Shown: in pieces, positions 31,996 to 45,299 of the stretch
Numbering within the stretch: the stretch's first letter is position 1
How the letters are laid out: each line of letters starts with the position of its first letter
NCBI GenBank assembly: GCA_948567375.1
Contig: OX419762.1
Coordinates: 46,667,034 to 46,731,033 of the forward strand
Reading direction: 5' to 3'
DNA: 64,000 nt
Source of the DNA: Lunularia cruciata
Lineage: Eukaryota; Streptophyta; Marchantiopsida; Lunulariales; Lunulariaceae
The notes under the pieces: generated by a model
The model's database searches: none
Seen by the model: only the letters and a program-made list of their open reading frames with translations
What the model was told of the DNA's origin: nothing
Program-made: the position numbers and the translations under genes

Positions 31996-34900
31996 TCTCT
32001 GTTCCATTCGAGACGTTTAGTGAATCTTTCTTCCGTTGTAATTCTCCCTAACGTCTTCTCATCCACGTTGCCAGCCCACTCGCAATAAACGTTCCAATCA
32101 GTACCGCGGTAGCAACAACCGATACGTGAGTCAACGAGTGCATCTAACAAGTAAAATAGTCGTATCACCCATGGCCAGGGGACGAATCACTCCTGACCTC
32201 TTGTGAGGAAGTATTTGTTCTCGCTCAGGACAATCGCTGCCTCAATAGCAACTCACCTATGAATGGTAACAAGAAGACGGGGAATATTTGCATGATTTCC
32301 TTCCCATGATCATGAGCTACCTTTGTGTCTGGGCCAAGGTTAAGATTCTAGCACAAAGCTCAGGACACTATTTCAACTCATTCTTTAGGTTCTACAGGTG
32401 AGCGAAACATAAATCATACAAGATTAGTCAGAAAGCAAGGAATATCAGTTCTATAAATAGGACCGGAGCGATACCAATTTTAAGATATGTGTATACTTGT
32501 TTCGAGTCTGCTCCGTCATTTCAGCCCTGACAAAGACATTAACCACAAGCAACCGGTTCCGGCTTGATTATTGCACATGCCTTGCGGTCAGGTGCTCAGA
32601 GGAGACCCGACGTCAAGGAATGCTTATTATACTATGAAAGGTTTGGTTTAGCCCAGACATTGGACTGCTGCTGTAAATCAATCCTGCTTATTAGCTGGAA
32701 AAGGTAAGAGAAGAGGAGATCTTGGAATGACTCTTGTACAATTTGAATCTTGAGACGGCCGTTTGTTGGAAGGGAAAGTGACTGAGTACAGATACTTTGC
32801 TGCTTCAATGTTCGGACATACAATGACGAACCAGAGAAGGGAATAAATCTTTCATGCACTTGCGAGCCCCAAGAGCTGTAGTGTAGAAGACCCACTAAAG
32901 ATAGACACATCTTAGTTCGCACCCGTTCGTTCTGGAAGCTCAGCCGAATGCTTGCGACATTCGATTCTTCAGTATTACGAAGACGCTTCACACATGCAGC
33001 CAAGCACTCTCATCCCTGACCGTTTTGGTAATGAAGAAACTAGACACTGCTTCCGCCTTTACGTGTGTTGCCTCCTGTACATTTAGAAGTGTCCCTACGG
33101 ATTGGATTAAAGTGAGCCACAAGGTATGTTCTGCCAAACTCTGGACATGCTCAGTCGGCTGAACAGTAGGTCTTCTCATGATTGAATAATGTCAGTTTGG
33201 TGGACTAGCATTCATGGATGATGCAATTTCTGTTGATAATTCTACGAAAATTCTAATTCTAAGGTGACGCGTTCATAATAACTAACGAAAGTTTAAGTCG
33301 ACTCAAGGGCAAATACAGAACAAGTCGTTCGTATGAAAGCGGTCAATTTCTCCACGAAGCAGTGTTCGTGACCATACCTGACCCAGGGTCTACAAGTATT
33401 TTCTCTACCTGATCATGAGTGTCGAGGATTACAACACCGGCTGCAAACAATAAGTATTCTTACATTATAGTTGATGCCGTGGACCATCTTAAGGTTTAAG
33501 ATAACTGGTCTCTGTCAATGCTGAATTGCAGTCCATGCAGTCGGCCATGTCTTTGGCTGAATGCGCACTCTTAGCACTGCGAGCTGCACCTGATGGCAAT
33601 TTCTTCGCTGAAGGTTCAATCTCTACAGAACTTTTCCATATGTGATACGAGAAAAGACCAAGAAGTTCTCCTCTCCTGTTTTGAATACCAGTGATACTTG
33701 GACTTCCTCTCGCTTGACATTCCTGGGTTCAAGTTAGACACAAAATGCATATCCACCGAGTAGAATCTCCTGCATATTCCCCTGAATAAAACTGCATGGA
33801 GATTAAAAATGGATGTCTCACAAATGGATTGTCACTATGACAAGTCGTCCAGCAGAATGCTACTGTAGTACAAGTTACAGAGACGGGTTTCAAAAATTCT
33901 TCGGAAGAAAGCTAAAAGTTGATTGGTCAACGATGGCCATATGTAATTTGTTACCTCTGCAACACTTTCTAGATGTGACTATTTGCCTGCTGAACACCAA
34001 AATGGGAACTCTGGGATTCTTTGACGTTACGGACCGGAGCGAGCAATACGTGCTTACAACTGTTCGTCAGTACCTGGACGAGTGGGAGAACACCAGAACT
34101 TTTAGGCACTGGATACGAAACTGCGTGTACACAACACGACTTTATTTAAATTAAATCCAAATACCACTGCAATTACAATCAGAGAAAGCGGACGACAACC
34201 ACAACATTTGTATATCCGTCACTGGTCTCAGTTCTACGAATCTGTTTTGAGATTTATCTTAAGATCCATCTGTTGGGAAAGGTCCCGGCCTTTTCGTGAG
34301 GCGAGTGCAATTCAAGAGTAAATAAATATCTATCAGCTGAGAAAAGCGTTCGTGATTCCCGTGTGAATTGGCGGTATGAGAAGGCTTGGTCCCCATTCAG
34401 TACGCCTGTGTAGTTCAGACTCTTCAGAGAGGATATTGCCAAAATACTATCATCACGCATTTCCTTACTTTATGCTAGGGCTTGTTGCTTTCCTTCATTC
34501 AGCGTAACTGTCACACTTGTTCTTCAAGCACAGCACCCGATAGAAGGAGGGAAGAGACATCGGTGACACGACATGCCTCCCCCTGAAAGCTCCCGTAAGT
34601 CTACAGGACCGCGGATTAAGTTTATAAAGTTATTAAATTTGTCCAACTTGTGAAATTTGCGCAGCCTAAGTTCTAGTGTTTGCACGCATGACTATTTGCA
34701 CTGACATGGAGTTGGAAAAGTATTGGTCGATCAAAGAAAGACATGAGTAGCTTTCAGCTACAAAAAGCACTACCCTACACGTAGAGAGGAAATTGGGTAC
34801 AACTCTCACCCATTCTTTCCTTCATTCTTCCATTACCGTACCATAGACAGTCTTCGCAGTGTGTTCCCCTCCCCCTCCAATCAGCTTGTCTTCTCCTGAG

Positions 34901-35521
34901 GGTACAGGTTTACATCAGGGTAAATAACTGTATACGCGTGGTGGTCAATGATCCTTCGTGCAGTCCTGTGATACGGAGAAGCCACAGGGAAGCGATTTTA
35001 GTTTCTGTGAATTGCAACTGAAAGCTAAGGTGCAGCACTTGGGAGTGGAAAAGGGTTGTGTCGTTTCAAACTAAGCAGTCTCATGTTTCATTTTTACCTA
35101 GTATCCAGCTTACCCAAAGTACTTGACATGGTGACTAGATTCTGGTGAGAGCGGAAAAATCCTTGCCAATTGAGTCAGGAGATTGCCATCTGGAAATTCC
35201 GTCTCGATCCAGAAGTCTTCAGGAGGATTGAGTCTTCTGAACTCAGTACTATATTCGAAGATTGATCATACTTCCATTTAGTTTCTAGTACTTCGACATA
35301 AGCTGTCATCGACAAACCATCAAAGGCTGTGCATCCTCTTAAGTAATTGGCTGAAGCAGGAAGTGAGGCTCTCACTACCTATGATCGTTGTACCTCGTAT
35401 GACTATGATAATTCGTCATACCCATTATTTGTCATCTCCGTAGCAATCTTGCGGTTTAATCTGACGATAATCAGATTCTTTTGAAACCCGGTGCTCTGCA
35501 GCTTGAAGAAAAGAATCAGCC
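31996..35521. other. Unique-looking DNA with short ORFs only
   Basis: No known domain, RNA gene or repeat was recognised. ORFs of 123 codons (33003-32632, -) and 113 codons (33813-34154, +) stand out slightly; the latter is listed separately. The last 500 bp would contain the promoter and 5' UTR of the F-box gene at 35522, but no clear TATA box could be chosen. Confidence 0.5.
33813..34154 (+). CDS. Hypothetical ORF, 113 codons
   Basis: The frame reads as plausible protein, with mixed residues and no repeats (for example VDWSTMAICNLLPLQHFLDV and WENTRTFRHWIRNC). It has no motif that could be assigned. It may be an exon of a host gene or the remains of one. No matching splice partners were found, so this is a weak call. 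Confidence 0.25.
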   Translation: MSHKWIVTMTSRPAECYCSTSYRDGFQKFFGRKLKVDWSTMAICNLLPLQHFLDVTICLLNTKMGTLGFFDVTDRSEQYVLTTVRQYLDEWENTRTFRHWIRNCVYTTRLYLN

Positions 35522-36831
35522 ATGGCTGATCTTCAACCGCAGTTCAGTCTTCACCTGGGGATACCGGTAGGCGGAGGAGGTGCGGAAACTGGGAGCTCCA
35601 GTTTCAGGATTGAGGAGAGTCCATGTTCGACCCAGGATATGGATGAAAGGATTTGGACCAACTTACCTCCCTGCATATTGCAAAATGAAGTACTGAAGCA
35701 CCTACATTTTATCTCCAATTTGAAATCCCGTTCAGTGTGCACACAATGGAAGGAGGTCCTTGAATCACTCTCTCAACCCACACCGAGCATCTGTTTAATT
35801 GCATCTTCCACTGAGGTTGGCTGCCGTCTTGACAAATTTGTGGACGCAAATCTGACACTTCTTAGGAGAGCAGAAGATGCGCCAAATTCTCGTAGCACGT
35901 TCAATCCGATCAAATTGGGTCTTTCATTCATGCCAAAGGATCTGCATCCGTGTGCCTCCGGCAGTGGTTTGATCGTCTTCAAGAGGAACATCGCGGCGGA
36001 AAAGACTACAGGTGCACAGGTCTTCTGGCCGAGCGACTCAACCCCGTCACCAAGAACTTCAAGCGGTTGACAGGAAGGCGGAACAACCGCTTGACCGAGG
36101 ATGAAGTGGGTGACAACTCGGTGCAGATCATTTATGACCTTCAGGTGCGAGACTCCATTTATTACAAATTCTTTGTAGGCCGCTATGAGAATTCCCTGAT
36201 CAAGCTTCACATTTATGATTCAAAAACCAGTTCCTGGACCAGCATTGTGAGACCAGAGCCAGACGGTCCTCAGAATTTCAGGCACCATGATATTACAAAG
36301 ATACTCGTTTTCCATAGAGGAGAACTGGATGTAGTGGACGTGGAGCTTCTGGATTTTGCCTCGAGGTTTGACGAGCACGGTAATGACACGCATCGTGAGC
36401 TACATCCAAGGAAACATTTTATGCTTCAGGTGTTTCAAGACAGCAGGTACTATATTTTGGGGGATAAGGATTCACTTTTCGCTGTTGAAGTTCTGATCAA
36501 ACCTGACGAGAGGCTGTACTTGTGGAGACGAGATGGACAGTGTTGGGATGTGGTGGCTTCTTTAACATCTTCACAGACCAAAGTGTTGCTCGGAAGCTTC
36601 AAGTCAACCAATGAACACATAGTCTGTCACCTGAGCTGGTTTGAGGAGGATATACTCTGCATCAGCGTATCTAAAGACTCTTCATATCCAGAGCAGCACA
36701 ATCACCGGATTATCACGTTCAATGTGGCAACAATGAAATGGCAGCCGTGGCACATTCAGTTTACTAGTGCTTACGATCAACGTCCTTGCTATTTTAGTTC
36801 TTTCACCCCAAACCTGAAGCTGACACCTTGA
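35522..36831 (+). pseudogene. F-box protein gene with one frameshift
   Basis: The Met at 35522 has a good context (gccATGGct). Residues about 38-80 form an F-box (IWTNLPPCILQNEVLKHL then LKSRSVCTQWKEVL), which binds SKP1 in SCF ubiquitin ligases. The frame runs to 36070, and a second frame from about 36010 to the stop at 36831 continues with a beta-rich region of the F-box-associated or kelch-like sort (ERLNPVTKNFKRL, then LYLWRRDGQCWDVVASL). Together they give about 435 codons, a usual size without introns. The break coincides with ACAGGT repeated at an 8-bp interval (36008-36021). This may be a real mutation or a sequence error. It is the only likely host gene recognised. Confidence 0.7.
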
Positions 36832-38979
36832 AGGTCCAGACAGGGAAGATGGGGATGTGGCATTGGTAGATATCAGCCGACAGTGCTTACCGCCAGGTGT
36901 TGTTGGGACATACATTGGCAATTCAGACCAACACACCAGATGGCAAGGCTTCTCAAAATTAGAATATGCGGAAAGAATCCTGAATGGTTGTAGTTTCTGG
37001 TGTCAAGATAGCACCCATGACTTGCGAATTGGGGCATGCAAAAGAGAGTTGTTAGTTATGTAGATGTACAGTGCAGTACAGCCGAAACCCGTTTCCTTTC
37101 CTCTGAAAGGTTTGTTCTCAAGAAGACACAGAAACAACACTCATACATCAACAACGAGTTCTAGTTAATAAGATGAGCATGTGTATCGGTCTTTCTGTTG
37201 GAACCGCATTAGATTCGTAGAAGAACCGGACACAGTTGTGGTTGACGCGGGGTTAATTTGCTCAGAGAGACAAGATTGGTGAGAGACCTCGACACGGCAG
37301 GATGAGGGAGCTAACTCTGCAGGGGACAGCTTCAAGAACGATTCAATGCGAGGGTGAGCCGGCATAAGCATCAGGAATGGGTTTTAGACGCTGGAGAGTC
37401 ACAGGGGTGTCCCTACAGATATCACAAGAAAGGTCGGAGTAGATCAAGGATGGAACGCAAATTCGTTTGTCATAATGGACCTTTCAGATGGCTTAGGTCC
37501 ATGCAATTGAGTGGAAAGAATCAGGAGAGGTAGTTGACAAGACTGATGTCGCGAGAAGGTGGGCGTGAATGGAGCCATGCCGTTGCTTCCGCTAGCGACG
37601 ATACACCGATATATATCAACGACTGAAGAACCCAAGCAGGGCGGCAAATTTGCGAGGCAGACACGCAAATTCAAAGTTGAGGAGGAGACCGCTTCCTCAG
37701 AAAGCCAGTAGGGACAGGAGACTATTGAAGGCTTGGCTGGGCGAGCATGCACGGAAAAAACTATGCACAGATGACAGGGGAGCACACAGTAACTTCTACC
37801 ACTTCCTCAGCAGCAGTTCCATCTCGAGGTGGATGCGAGGAACGCTACATTAGAATTCAGTAGCTGTGGTGAGAAATCCCGTATGAAGACAATTCTTCGA
37901 AATGAGTTGAGCAGTTGGAGTGCCTAAATTGCGATCACACCTGTGATAGAAGGTCGAAAGGCAGTGACTTGGGTTAGGGGGTACCGGTCCCTTAGCGTAC
38001 ATGGCAGCAGAGCCGGAACGATGATTAGCTGTGAATACTTCCACCAAACGAAGAGAGAGCTGCATAGCGGAGTACAATCAAGTGCGCGGCAAGATATACG
38101 AGGACTGGAATCCAAGGACCGGACAAGCTTGAAAGCTGAGAAGGAGATCGTAGATACTGCGTTTGTCATACTATCAGGGAGTGTCCGAGAGCATATTCCA
38201 TTAGACGCATGGGGTCCTGCTCTCACTTTGTAGTATATTTTAGTTCTATAGCTTTCCAAGAGCATTGGGCCAGTGTACTCTCGTTTTTATATTTTCTAAT
38301 ATATTTTAATTCTATTGTAAGATATTTTAGTTCCATAGCTTTACAAGAGCATGGGCCACTGTATTTTGTAACTTATTTTAGTTCCATTCTTTTTAAGAGG
38401 GAGTTCTGGGAATCTATAAGAGCATTCACACTAGTCCAAATTTCTTTGGAAATGTACTTCGGATATCTTAGATGCAATAGTATAGATTTCTGATACCGAT
38501 ACTATTGGGAGTTAACACCATTTTACCTCTTGTGTCTCATCTTCGTATGGTTTGATTTGGTCTTCCCCTCCCTCGTGTTATTCTACCCGGTTGCCTTTTT
38601 CTCTTGTATTGCAGGTACATCGACAGGGATCTAGATGCACTATGGGATCATGAAAGCCTGCCGTCCCTAGAAGGGAAACTTGATGTAAAGCTACCCCATC
38701 TTTTCTACTCAAACACGAACACTGAAGAAGTAAAAGTTCAATTGACCAAATCAAAGAAAATGCTCTGGGTTAAACACAGTCACTGGCCACCACTCATGAG
38801 ATCTTCGTTACGATGGACCTAATTCCACACTACCGTATCGTATTGGGTTTAGACCTGTTTTATACCATAGTTTTTATTCTTATACGGTTCAGTGTGTCTT
38901 CTCATCCTTAAGGTTCGTTATCTTATATGTGTTTTGTTGTTATCATGTGTGTGTCGCTTTCTTTCTTTCTACTCTCACA
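36832..38979. other. Downstream of the F-box gene, no recognised gene
   Basis: Short ORFs only. An AT-rich tandem repeat lies at 38222-38400 (separate entry). A possible splice acceptor (ttgtattgcag at about 38613) opens a 68-codon frame with no known motif. Confidence 0.45.
38222..38400 (+). repeat. Tandem repeat of about 95 bp, two units
   Basis: The unit atattttagttctatagctttccaagagcat...gggccagtgta recurs with changes from about 38320 (atattttagttccatagctttacaagagcatgggccactgta). A third partial unit may follow (cttattttagttccatt). Confidence 0.8.
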
Positions 38980-41900
38980 AGCACCGAATGAAGACCTCCA
39001 AAGAAGATCTCCAAAGTGACAATATATGTCTGCATCCTTTGGACCATCCAACATTTGATCTGAACCTATGAGCATATAGATTGTAAGATCTGGGCCATTG
39101 CATCTCTAATGGCATCATAGATGCAAGTAGACCCTCCTCATAGGGCACATTGTAAAATATGTATGCACTCTGCATCTAATGTAGAACCGCACAGACAATG
39201 GTATGGTAAAACCAAGAATGATGGATGTGATAGGCCTAGCCAAAGTTGAAGGGCCGTGGTGAACTCCTCTGATTTGAATCAAAAGTACTCAATCAAAGGG
39301 GATGCATGGAGCAAAGCTCCAGTGCATGTCCCCCTACAAGAGAGGATCATGGTGGCATCAAGTAAAGGCAAGTCAATGAGGGTGCTAGAAAGGGTGTGAG
39401 TGTGCATATGCTCATTGAGCACCACTTGAAACTTCCTAGAGTCTAGGGAAAAAATCCACAAAGGGGGGGAGTGCTATACATGAAGGGTCTAGCAATAAAT
39501 CCCAAGCCAACCAGAGAGATGTCAAGAAATCATATGTATATGAGTCAACATTTGTGATAGGTGGCAATATAAATGCACAACCCTTGCACAAGAACCTATA
39601 TGCCAAAAGGGGAGCCACTAGTGCCCATGCTCCTAGTAAGCTATTGGTGGAACAGCCTCTTGTGATGTGCTACCACATCCTCCCATGGCTACAAGAAGAG
39701 CTATTTAATCACTTGATATATGTGAGTGCATACAAGGTTCTAAGAGTGTGGAGAAGGTTTGCCACAAGGTATTAAACAAAGGACCATAGATGTGATAGGA
39801 GTACCTCTGTGAGATGATATGTATGTGTCAAGTAGGATGTTCTCAAGACATAACATCTTAAAAGGAAGGAGTAGGCAATCTGCTTGTTGCAAACTGGGGG
39901 AAGAGATGAGCTTGTGCAATAGCTTGAATCAAAGAATTCAAGATAAAGGAGCTACAAAAAGCCTCATCTTTGAGAGGAGAGCCCAGAGAGGAGAGCCCAA
40001 TACTCAAACCCTATATTGGGAATTTGAATCTTGATGGGAAGTCAAAGGGGGTGAGTATTGTGTGTAGGCTCCAAAACTTACATTTACAAGTCTGAACTTG
40101 TAAACACAAGGACTCAAGACTAAGTGTGAAAACATGCATTGCATGGACCACCTCCTCCAAGGGGCACAAGATGTGGCTATCATATAATAGGGATGGAAAA
40201 AAACATGTGGGAAAGGCCATTGCAACTTCATACAAAGTTGTGTAGTGAGTTATGGCAAATAAAGGCCCTCCAACAACACACCATGGTGTGTACCCTCTGC
40301 CAATGCTGACTTAGTGAACTCTGATGTGGTAGTACGGTTGCTATCAAACAATGTCTTCATACCCTAGAAGGTACAAACAAAAGCAGTAAGGGCAATGATC
40401 CTATCCCCTACAAAAAGAAGAGCTCAAAACAAAGCTCGATAAGAAATGGTATTGAAGGCATTTGAGACATCCACTTGTACTACCATCCAATCTGGATGGA
40501 GGTCCAAGGAAGCTCTAATGCACACAATAATTGTCTCACAACCACTTGGTGTGGCTACAACATAATGATGAGGAGATAGGGAAGATAAAAAAGAGTGGCA
40601 ATATTATAAACAAATTGTGTGTGAGACTAGGCATAAAAAACCCTCATGGCTATGGGTTGATGCCTAAAGTCTCCTAGGACAAAGTAAGGAGACAAGATGC
40701 ATGATACAAATGAGCAACACTTGAGTACACCAAACCTGAGGCAATATATTGGCAAAAAGCCTAGAGAAGGGAGAAGCTTGAGTTTGGCATATTTGGGGAG
40801 AGACAATCTCGTAAATGCTCAAATCTAATCCTAAAGGACTACCCATTGAGAAACATGGAGAGTGGAGTAAGGCATGGGCAAAGAAGGACTCTACAAGTTA
40901 TAGCTCCTCATTTGGGTGGTAGTCATGGACTAAGAAAGGAAGGTCATATTTGGCCGATGGATAAAGATCATGTAAGGTTGATAAAGTATCTATAGAGAAG
41001 AGTGTTGGTCCAAAGGATGATAGTGCGTGGATTGCTCATTGATACTCTTCTACCTAGCCTAACATCAAGGAATGACATAGATGATGATGCTTTGGAGGTG
41101 GAGGATGAGTCTATGGGGCCTTGGTGATCCATCTAGTAGCCACTTGGGCTTGGATGGTGTACTCCTCATGTAATGTAGACTAATATCCTTATTGAAACCA
41201 ATGAATCCAAGAGGTAGTCTCTCGGTGTTCATATGCACCCCCATGAGCAAGAAGAAGCAAAGTCCATTAAGGGAAGAGAGCTAGTAGGGTCCAAGTAGAC
41301 ACATCTCTCTCTTGGTCATTTGCCAAGATGGCACATAGGAGTATGGAAACCATGGAGTACACTAGATGGTAGAGGGGCATTGGGATCATAGTATACATGC
41401 ATTGGCAAGGTGAGCTTGGTAGGAAAGCCTGAGGGGATCTAAAGAGCAACAGTCTGGTAGTGCTTGTAGAGAGAGGGTTGGAGTATGAAGTTTTTTTGGG
41501 GAGGTAGGTATAGAAGCAGCCTTTACTTGCATCTATAAGCATCTAGCTTGCACTCAGTGATGTGTCAAACCTACTCCTACCCATGGGAAATCAGGGCAAG
41601 ACCGCATAGGGCACTAGTGAGGCAAGATGTAAGGGGGTGGTAAGGGTAATAGAAGGAGGGTATTTGATGGTGGTGGGGATTGGAGCGTGCGGTGGTAGTG
41701 GTGGTGGAGTTGCGACACTAGGAGGAAAGATTATGGGAGGAGGAGGAGAAATGAAGGAAATAATGGGTGGGAGATCCTCCATAGGAGAGTCATCTAATGT
41801 AGGTTCCTCGCCAAGGGATAGCAAAGGATGTGGAAAAGGAATGGAGGTGGCTCCATCTGGGAGAGCTTGAGCTCCTAATGGGGCATGTTGGAAAAGGTGG

Positions 41901-42060
41901 CACCTAGATCTACCTCCTAGGTATACATAAGGTATATAGGGTGCTAGATAAGGAGTCTCATCTATGGTAGTGCTTTTAGCTACTCGTGCTAAGGAACAAA
42001 GTAGAGGAATCATGAGAGAGTCTATTGAAGTATATCCCAAATCCCAAAACATAATCAGGA
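38980..42060 (-). mobile_element. Decayed non-LTR retroelement with reverse transcriptase
   Basis: Read on the - strand, the region holds broken pieces of one protein. The first is a Pro-rich N-terminal part (42052-41591). Next comes an RT, with HPDWMVVQVDVSNAFNTIS at about 40500-40436, where the VDV-AFNT form is the first catalytic Asp motif. LLYDSHILCPLE at about 40200-40160 stands in the place of the second Asp pair. The tail includes YRFLCKGCAFILPP at about 39618-39560. No LTR, protease or integrase was seen. The RT form recalls plant elements of the LINE type, but the clade cannot be named by eye. Stops are dense, so the copy is old. Confidence 0.6.
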
Positions 42061-45000
42061 GAGTATATATCTAAAACACATACAAAAAACCTAATGCCAT
42101 ATGAGGAACACTCTCAAGAACAAACAAACTCAAAAACAAAACAAAAAGGACAAAAAAACAATAGATGTGAAGGGAGCCTATTTGCTATCAAATAATATCA
42201 TCTATTCTATAAATTCTATCACATGTGGTACACAAAACCTCCAGGACAAGAACTCTATGATGCTAGAACCTTTAGTACAAGAACCCTTTGATAGAAGAAC
42301 CACTAGTACAAAAACCTCCAAAACAAGAAATTTCTATACAAAAAAATCCCTAATTGAGCTTATCCACATCTAGAAGACAGCCATACAAAAATTCATGATC
42401 AAACCCTATGAGGATGACTCGCCATCTTCTATTTTTTATTTTTTTTCCCCACTAATTTTGGATGCAAGTCACAAAAAGTTCCAAAACAACCCTCTTGAAA
42501 CTGTAACCTCACCGACTCCCAAAGACCAAGCAAGTCAATTACTGAGAGGGCAGCCACGGCCATGGAATCCATGTACCTCTAACTATTAACTTTATTGTAT
42601 CAAATAGTCGCATTGCAATCACCATCCCATGTGTAAATCTGATCTAACAGCACACGACTAGATAGACATGGGAGCTTGGAAGTGAGTGTGAAGTCCAACC
42701 CCAATCCCCAAATATAAAGAGTCAATTGACAAGAGCTCAACTTGCTGCATCCTCTTGGTCTACTTTGCACAATCACCACTAGCTTTTGTCTCCAGATCCA
42801 TATTTTGTCTTTAAATTTTGGGTTAAAATATAGACTCATCCAAAAATCTTTCACTTGTTGGTAGATAATAGGAAATTTTGACAGTTGAGGATGTAGCAAA
42901 GATAAGAGGGCCCTAGACCCAAGGAAGTTGTACATAGCTTTTTTTTCTAAATCATATGTCTGATTCCCTAGAACATGAACTTTGGATAAGAGGGCATTTA
43001 ACATCTTCTCTATCAAATCACTTGACAAAAGAAGGGTTGCTCCTCGATTGATTCAACCAATCGTTCTGCAACTATTGTAACTCTCAATCCTTCCTTGGGA
43101 TCATGCAATCTCCTCAATCCAATTAAGGATTTTTGCTTGGTCATTCCATCCTATCCATGACTTCAATCTTCTATTATACATCCTTGCTATATAATAAGGA
43201 GTTTATATCCAAATGTATTACATTGTACATTACTGTTTTTGGGATTGACGAGGTTAATGTTCAATTCAAGAGGTAATATTTTGTATTTATTGCTTTAAAT
43301 AGGTTCTTTATTAGTAATTGGATCTCTAGAAAGAATGGGAAAATCATTTCACTATATTTTTTACTTGAAATGGGATAGAGCTTGATTGGTTGGTAAGAGA
43401 GAAATCACACTAAGTGATGTTTCTTCAAATATTCAATGGTATGTAGATCATTTGACTTATGTACTTTGTTATGCATATGTATTAGAAAAGACATCTAATT
43501 CTGATGCTAGTGGAACTTCTCTCGTATTTACCCTTGGGATTTATCCTTATACTATCTGATAAGATCCCATCATTTCATTATCTGGTGTTGCATTCATTTA
43601 GTCTTCACAAAGAGAATTGTCTCAAGACCCAAATACCTTATTGTCCACAAGAAAAAACTTTCCTGATTAATAACAAATTCCTTACTTAGTAATGGATGCT
43701 TCACACCTATTTTACTCTACATTTATCAGTAATATACACAACAAAACTAAAAAGAAGATACTCAACATCTTGTTCTTGTCCTTTGGTTTGAGATAGTGCA
43801 ACAATTGTATGCTTTTTGCTAATCTAAAGAATTGCATGTTGAGTGAGAAGAAAAGAAGTCACTCTAGATTACTTGAAAACCAATAATGATCTCTCATCCA
43901 CTCTTAAACACTATAACCCTAGGGCAAAGTATCTCTTCCAAATCAATGCAACAAACTAAAGTCATACATTACCTTCAATTACTAGATTATTCCTCTTATA
44001 ACTTTCCAAGAAGATATGAGGTAAAATTTACTTCATTTACTCTATATATATATACCTCTCTCTTTTCCAATAATCTTCTTTAAATATTCTTATTAACAAA
44101 AACTCTTCATGATTTTAATATATAAGTTGACCTTGTGCCTCTAATTCTCCAATTTTCATAATAAGAGGATACACATTTCAGATTTTAAGAATTTTACATG
44201 AAGGAGTGTGAAGTCTATAAAATATTTTATGGATACCTATAAGCATGGTTTGGTTGAAAATTGAATGGTTTGGTTGCAAATTGTATAAAATTAGGGTTAG
44301 AAATTTTTATATTAAAATTAAGGTAGATAAATTTTAATTTAGTATCATTGGACTTTACAAAATAACCCTTAGCCCAAGAAAAACTACTGATAATATCTTC
44401 AATTTCCCATAATGACATTTATGAATATGGACATTTTTTTGAAAATTATCTATGCACACAACCCATAAAAGTTTTACAATCTACCCATAAACTTGTTTAT
44501 GGATTCTACAGATGCTCCAAAAGCCTAAATTTAAAACCCCTAATATCTCTTGATTGTTCATTCACGTCTTGTGTTCATGGAACATAATATAATCATAAAT
44601 ATAATCATTGAAATTGGACAATTCTATTCTTGGAGAAAAGATCAGAAAAGACTAAATCAAACATCATAACATTATAGGTATCTCTTGATATACATTTTAG
44701 TTTTGTATGTGAGATTGGAATTTGAATGTATAAATTTTGATTTTTAGAGTGAGAAACTATAGTATATTTTTTGTTTATGTGATTCATACTATTTTTGATC
44801 TTTGAGATTTGTTGCTAAAATTTAATGAATTTCTTGTCAATTTGAGTGGGTTTTTGAAAAGCATTATTAGCTTTTATAGAATAGTTATTAATTGCTCGGA
44901 TGGTGTGTACAAAAGTGTTGTCAAATTTTCACTAAACTATGAAATAGTAAGATTGAGGGAGAAGCAATTCACTATATAGATGAAAACAAGAATTGAGAAG

Positions 45001-45299
45001 CTAATCGGGATAATAGATTGAAGGATTGGAGTTTAAAGTATACTATTGTAAAAATTTATTAGCTAAATTGAGTTAGAGAAGCTCAAATCTCATAATTGTG
45101 CTCACAAACTACTAATTTGGCACAAATTAGTAGTTTGGAAGTTTGGCTTTTAGAGACTTTGAGGCATAATGACTATGGTCTAGAGAGGTTATGAAGACCT
45201 AAAAAGCTGACATAAACCTTTGGTTCCTAAATTGACTTCCTAGCAAATTGATCTTTCTTACTTATTGTCTCATGTCAAATGATACTCATATCTATATAG
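42061..45299. other. AT-rich DNA, no recognised gene
   Basis: A - strand ORF of 142 codons (43028-42600) is the longest open frame and has no known motif. Poly-A and poly-T runs are frequent. From about 44930 the sequence may already be worn LTR of copy C, but the match to copy B becomes clear only near 45300. Confidence 0.45.
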
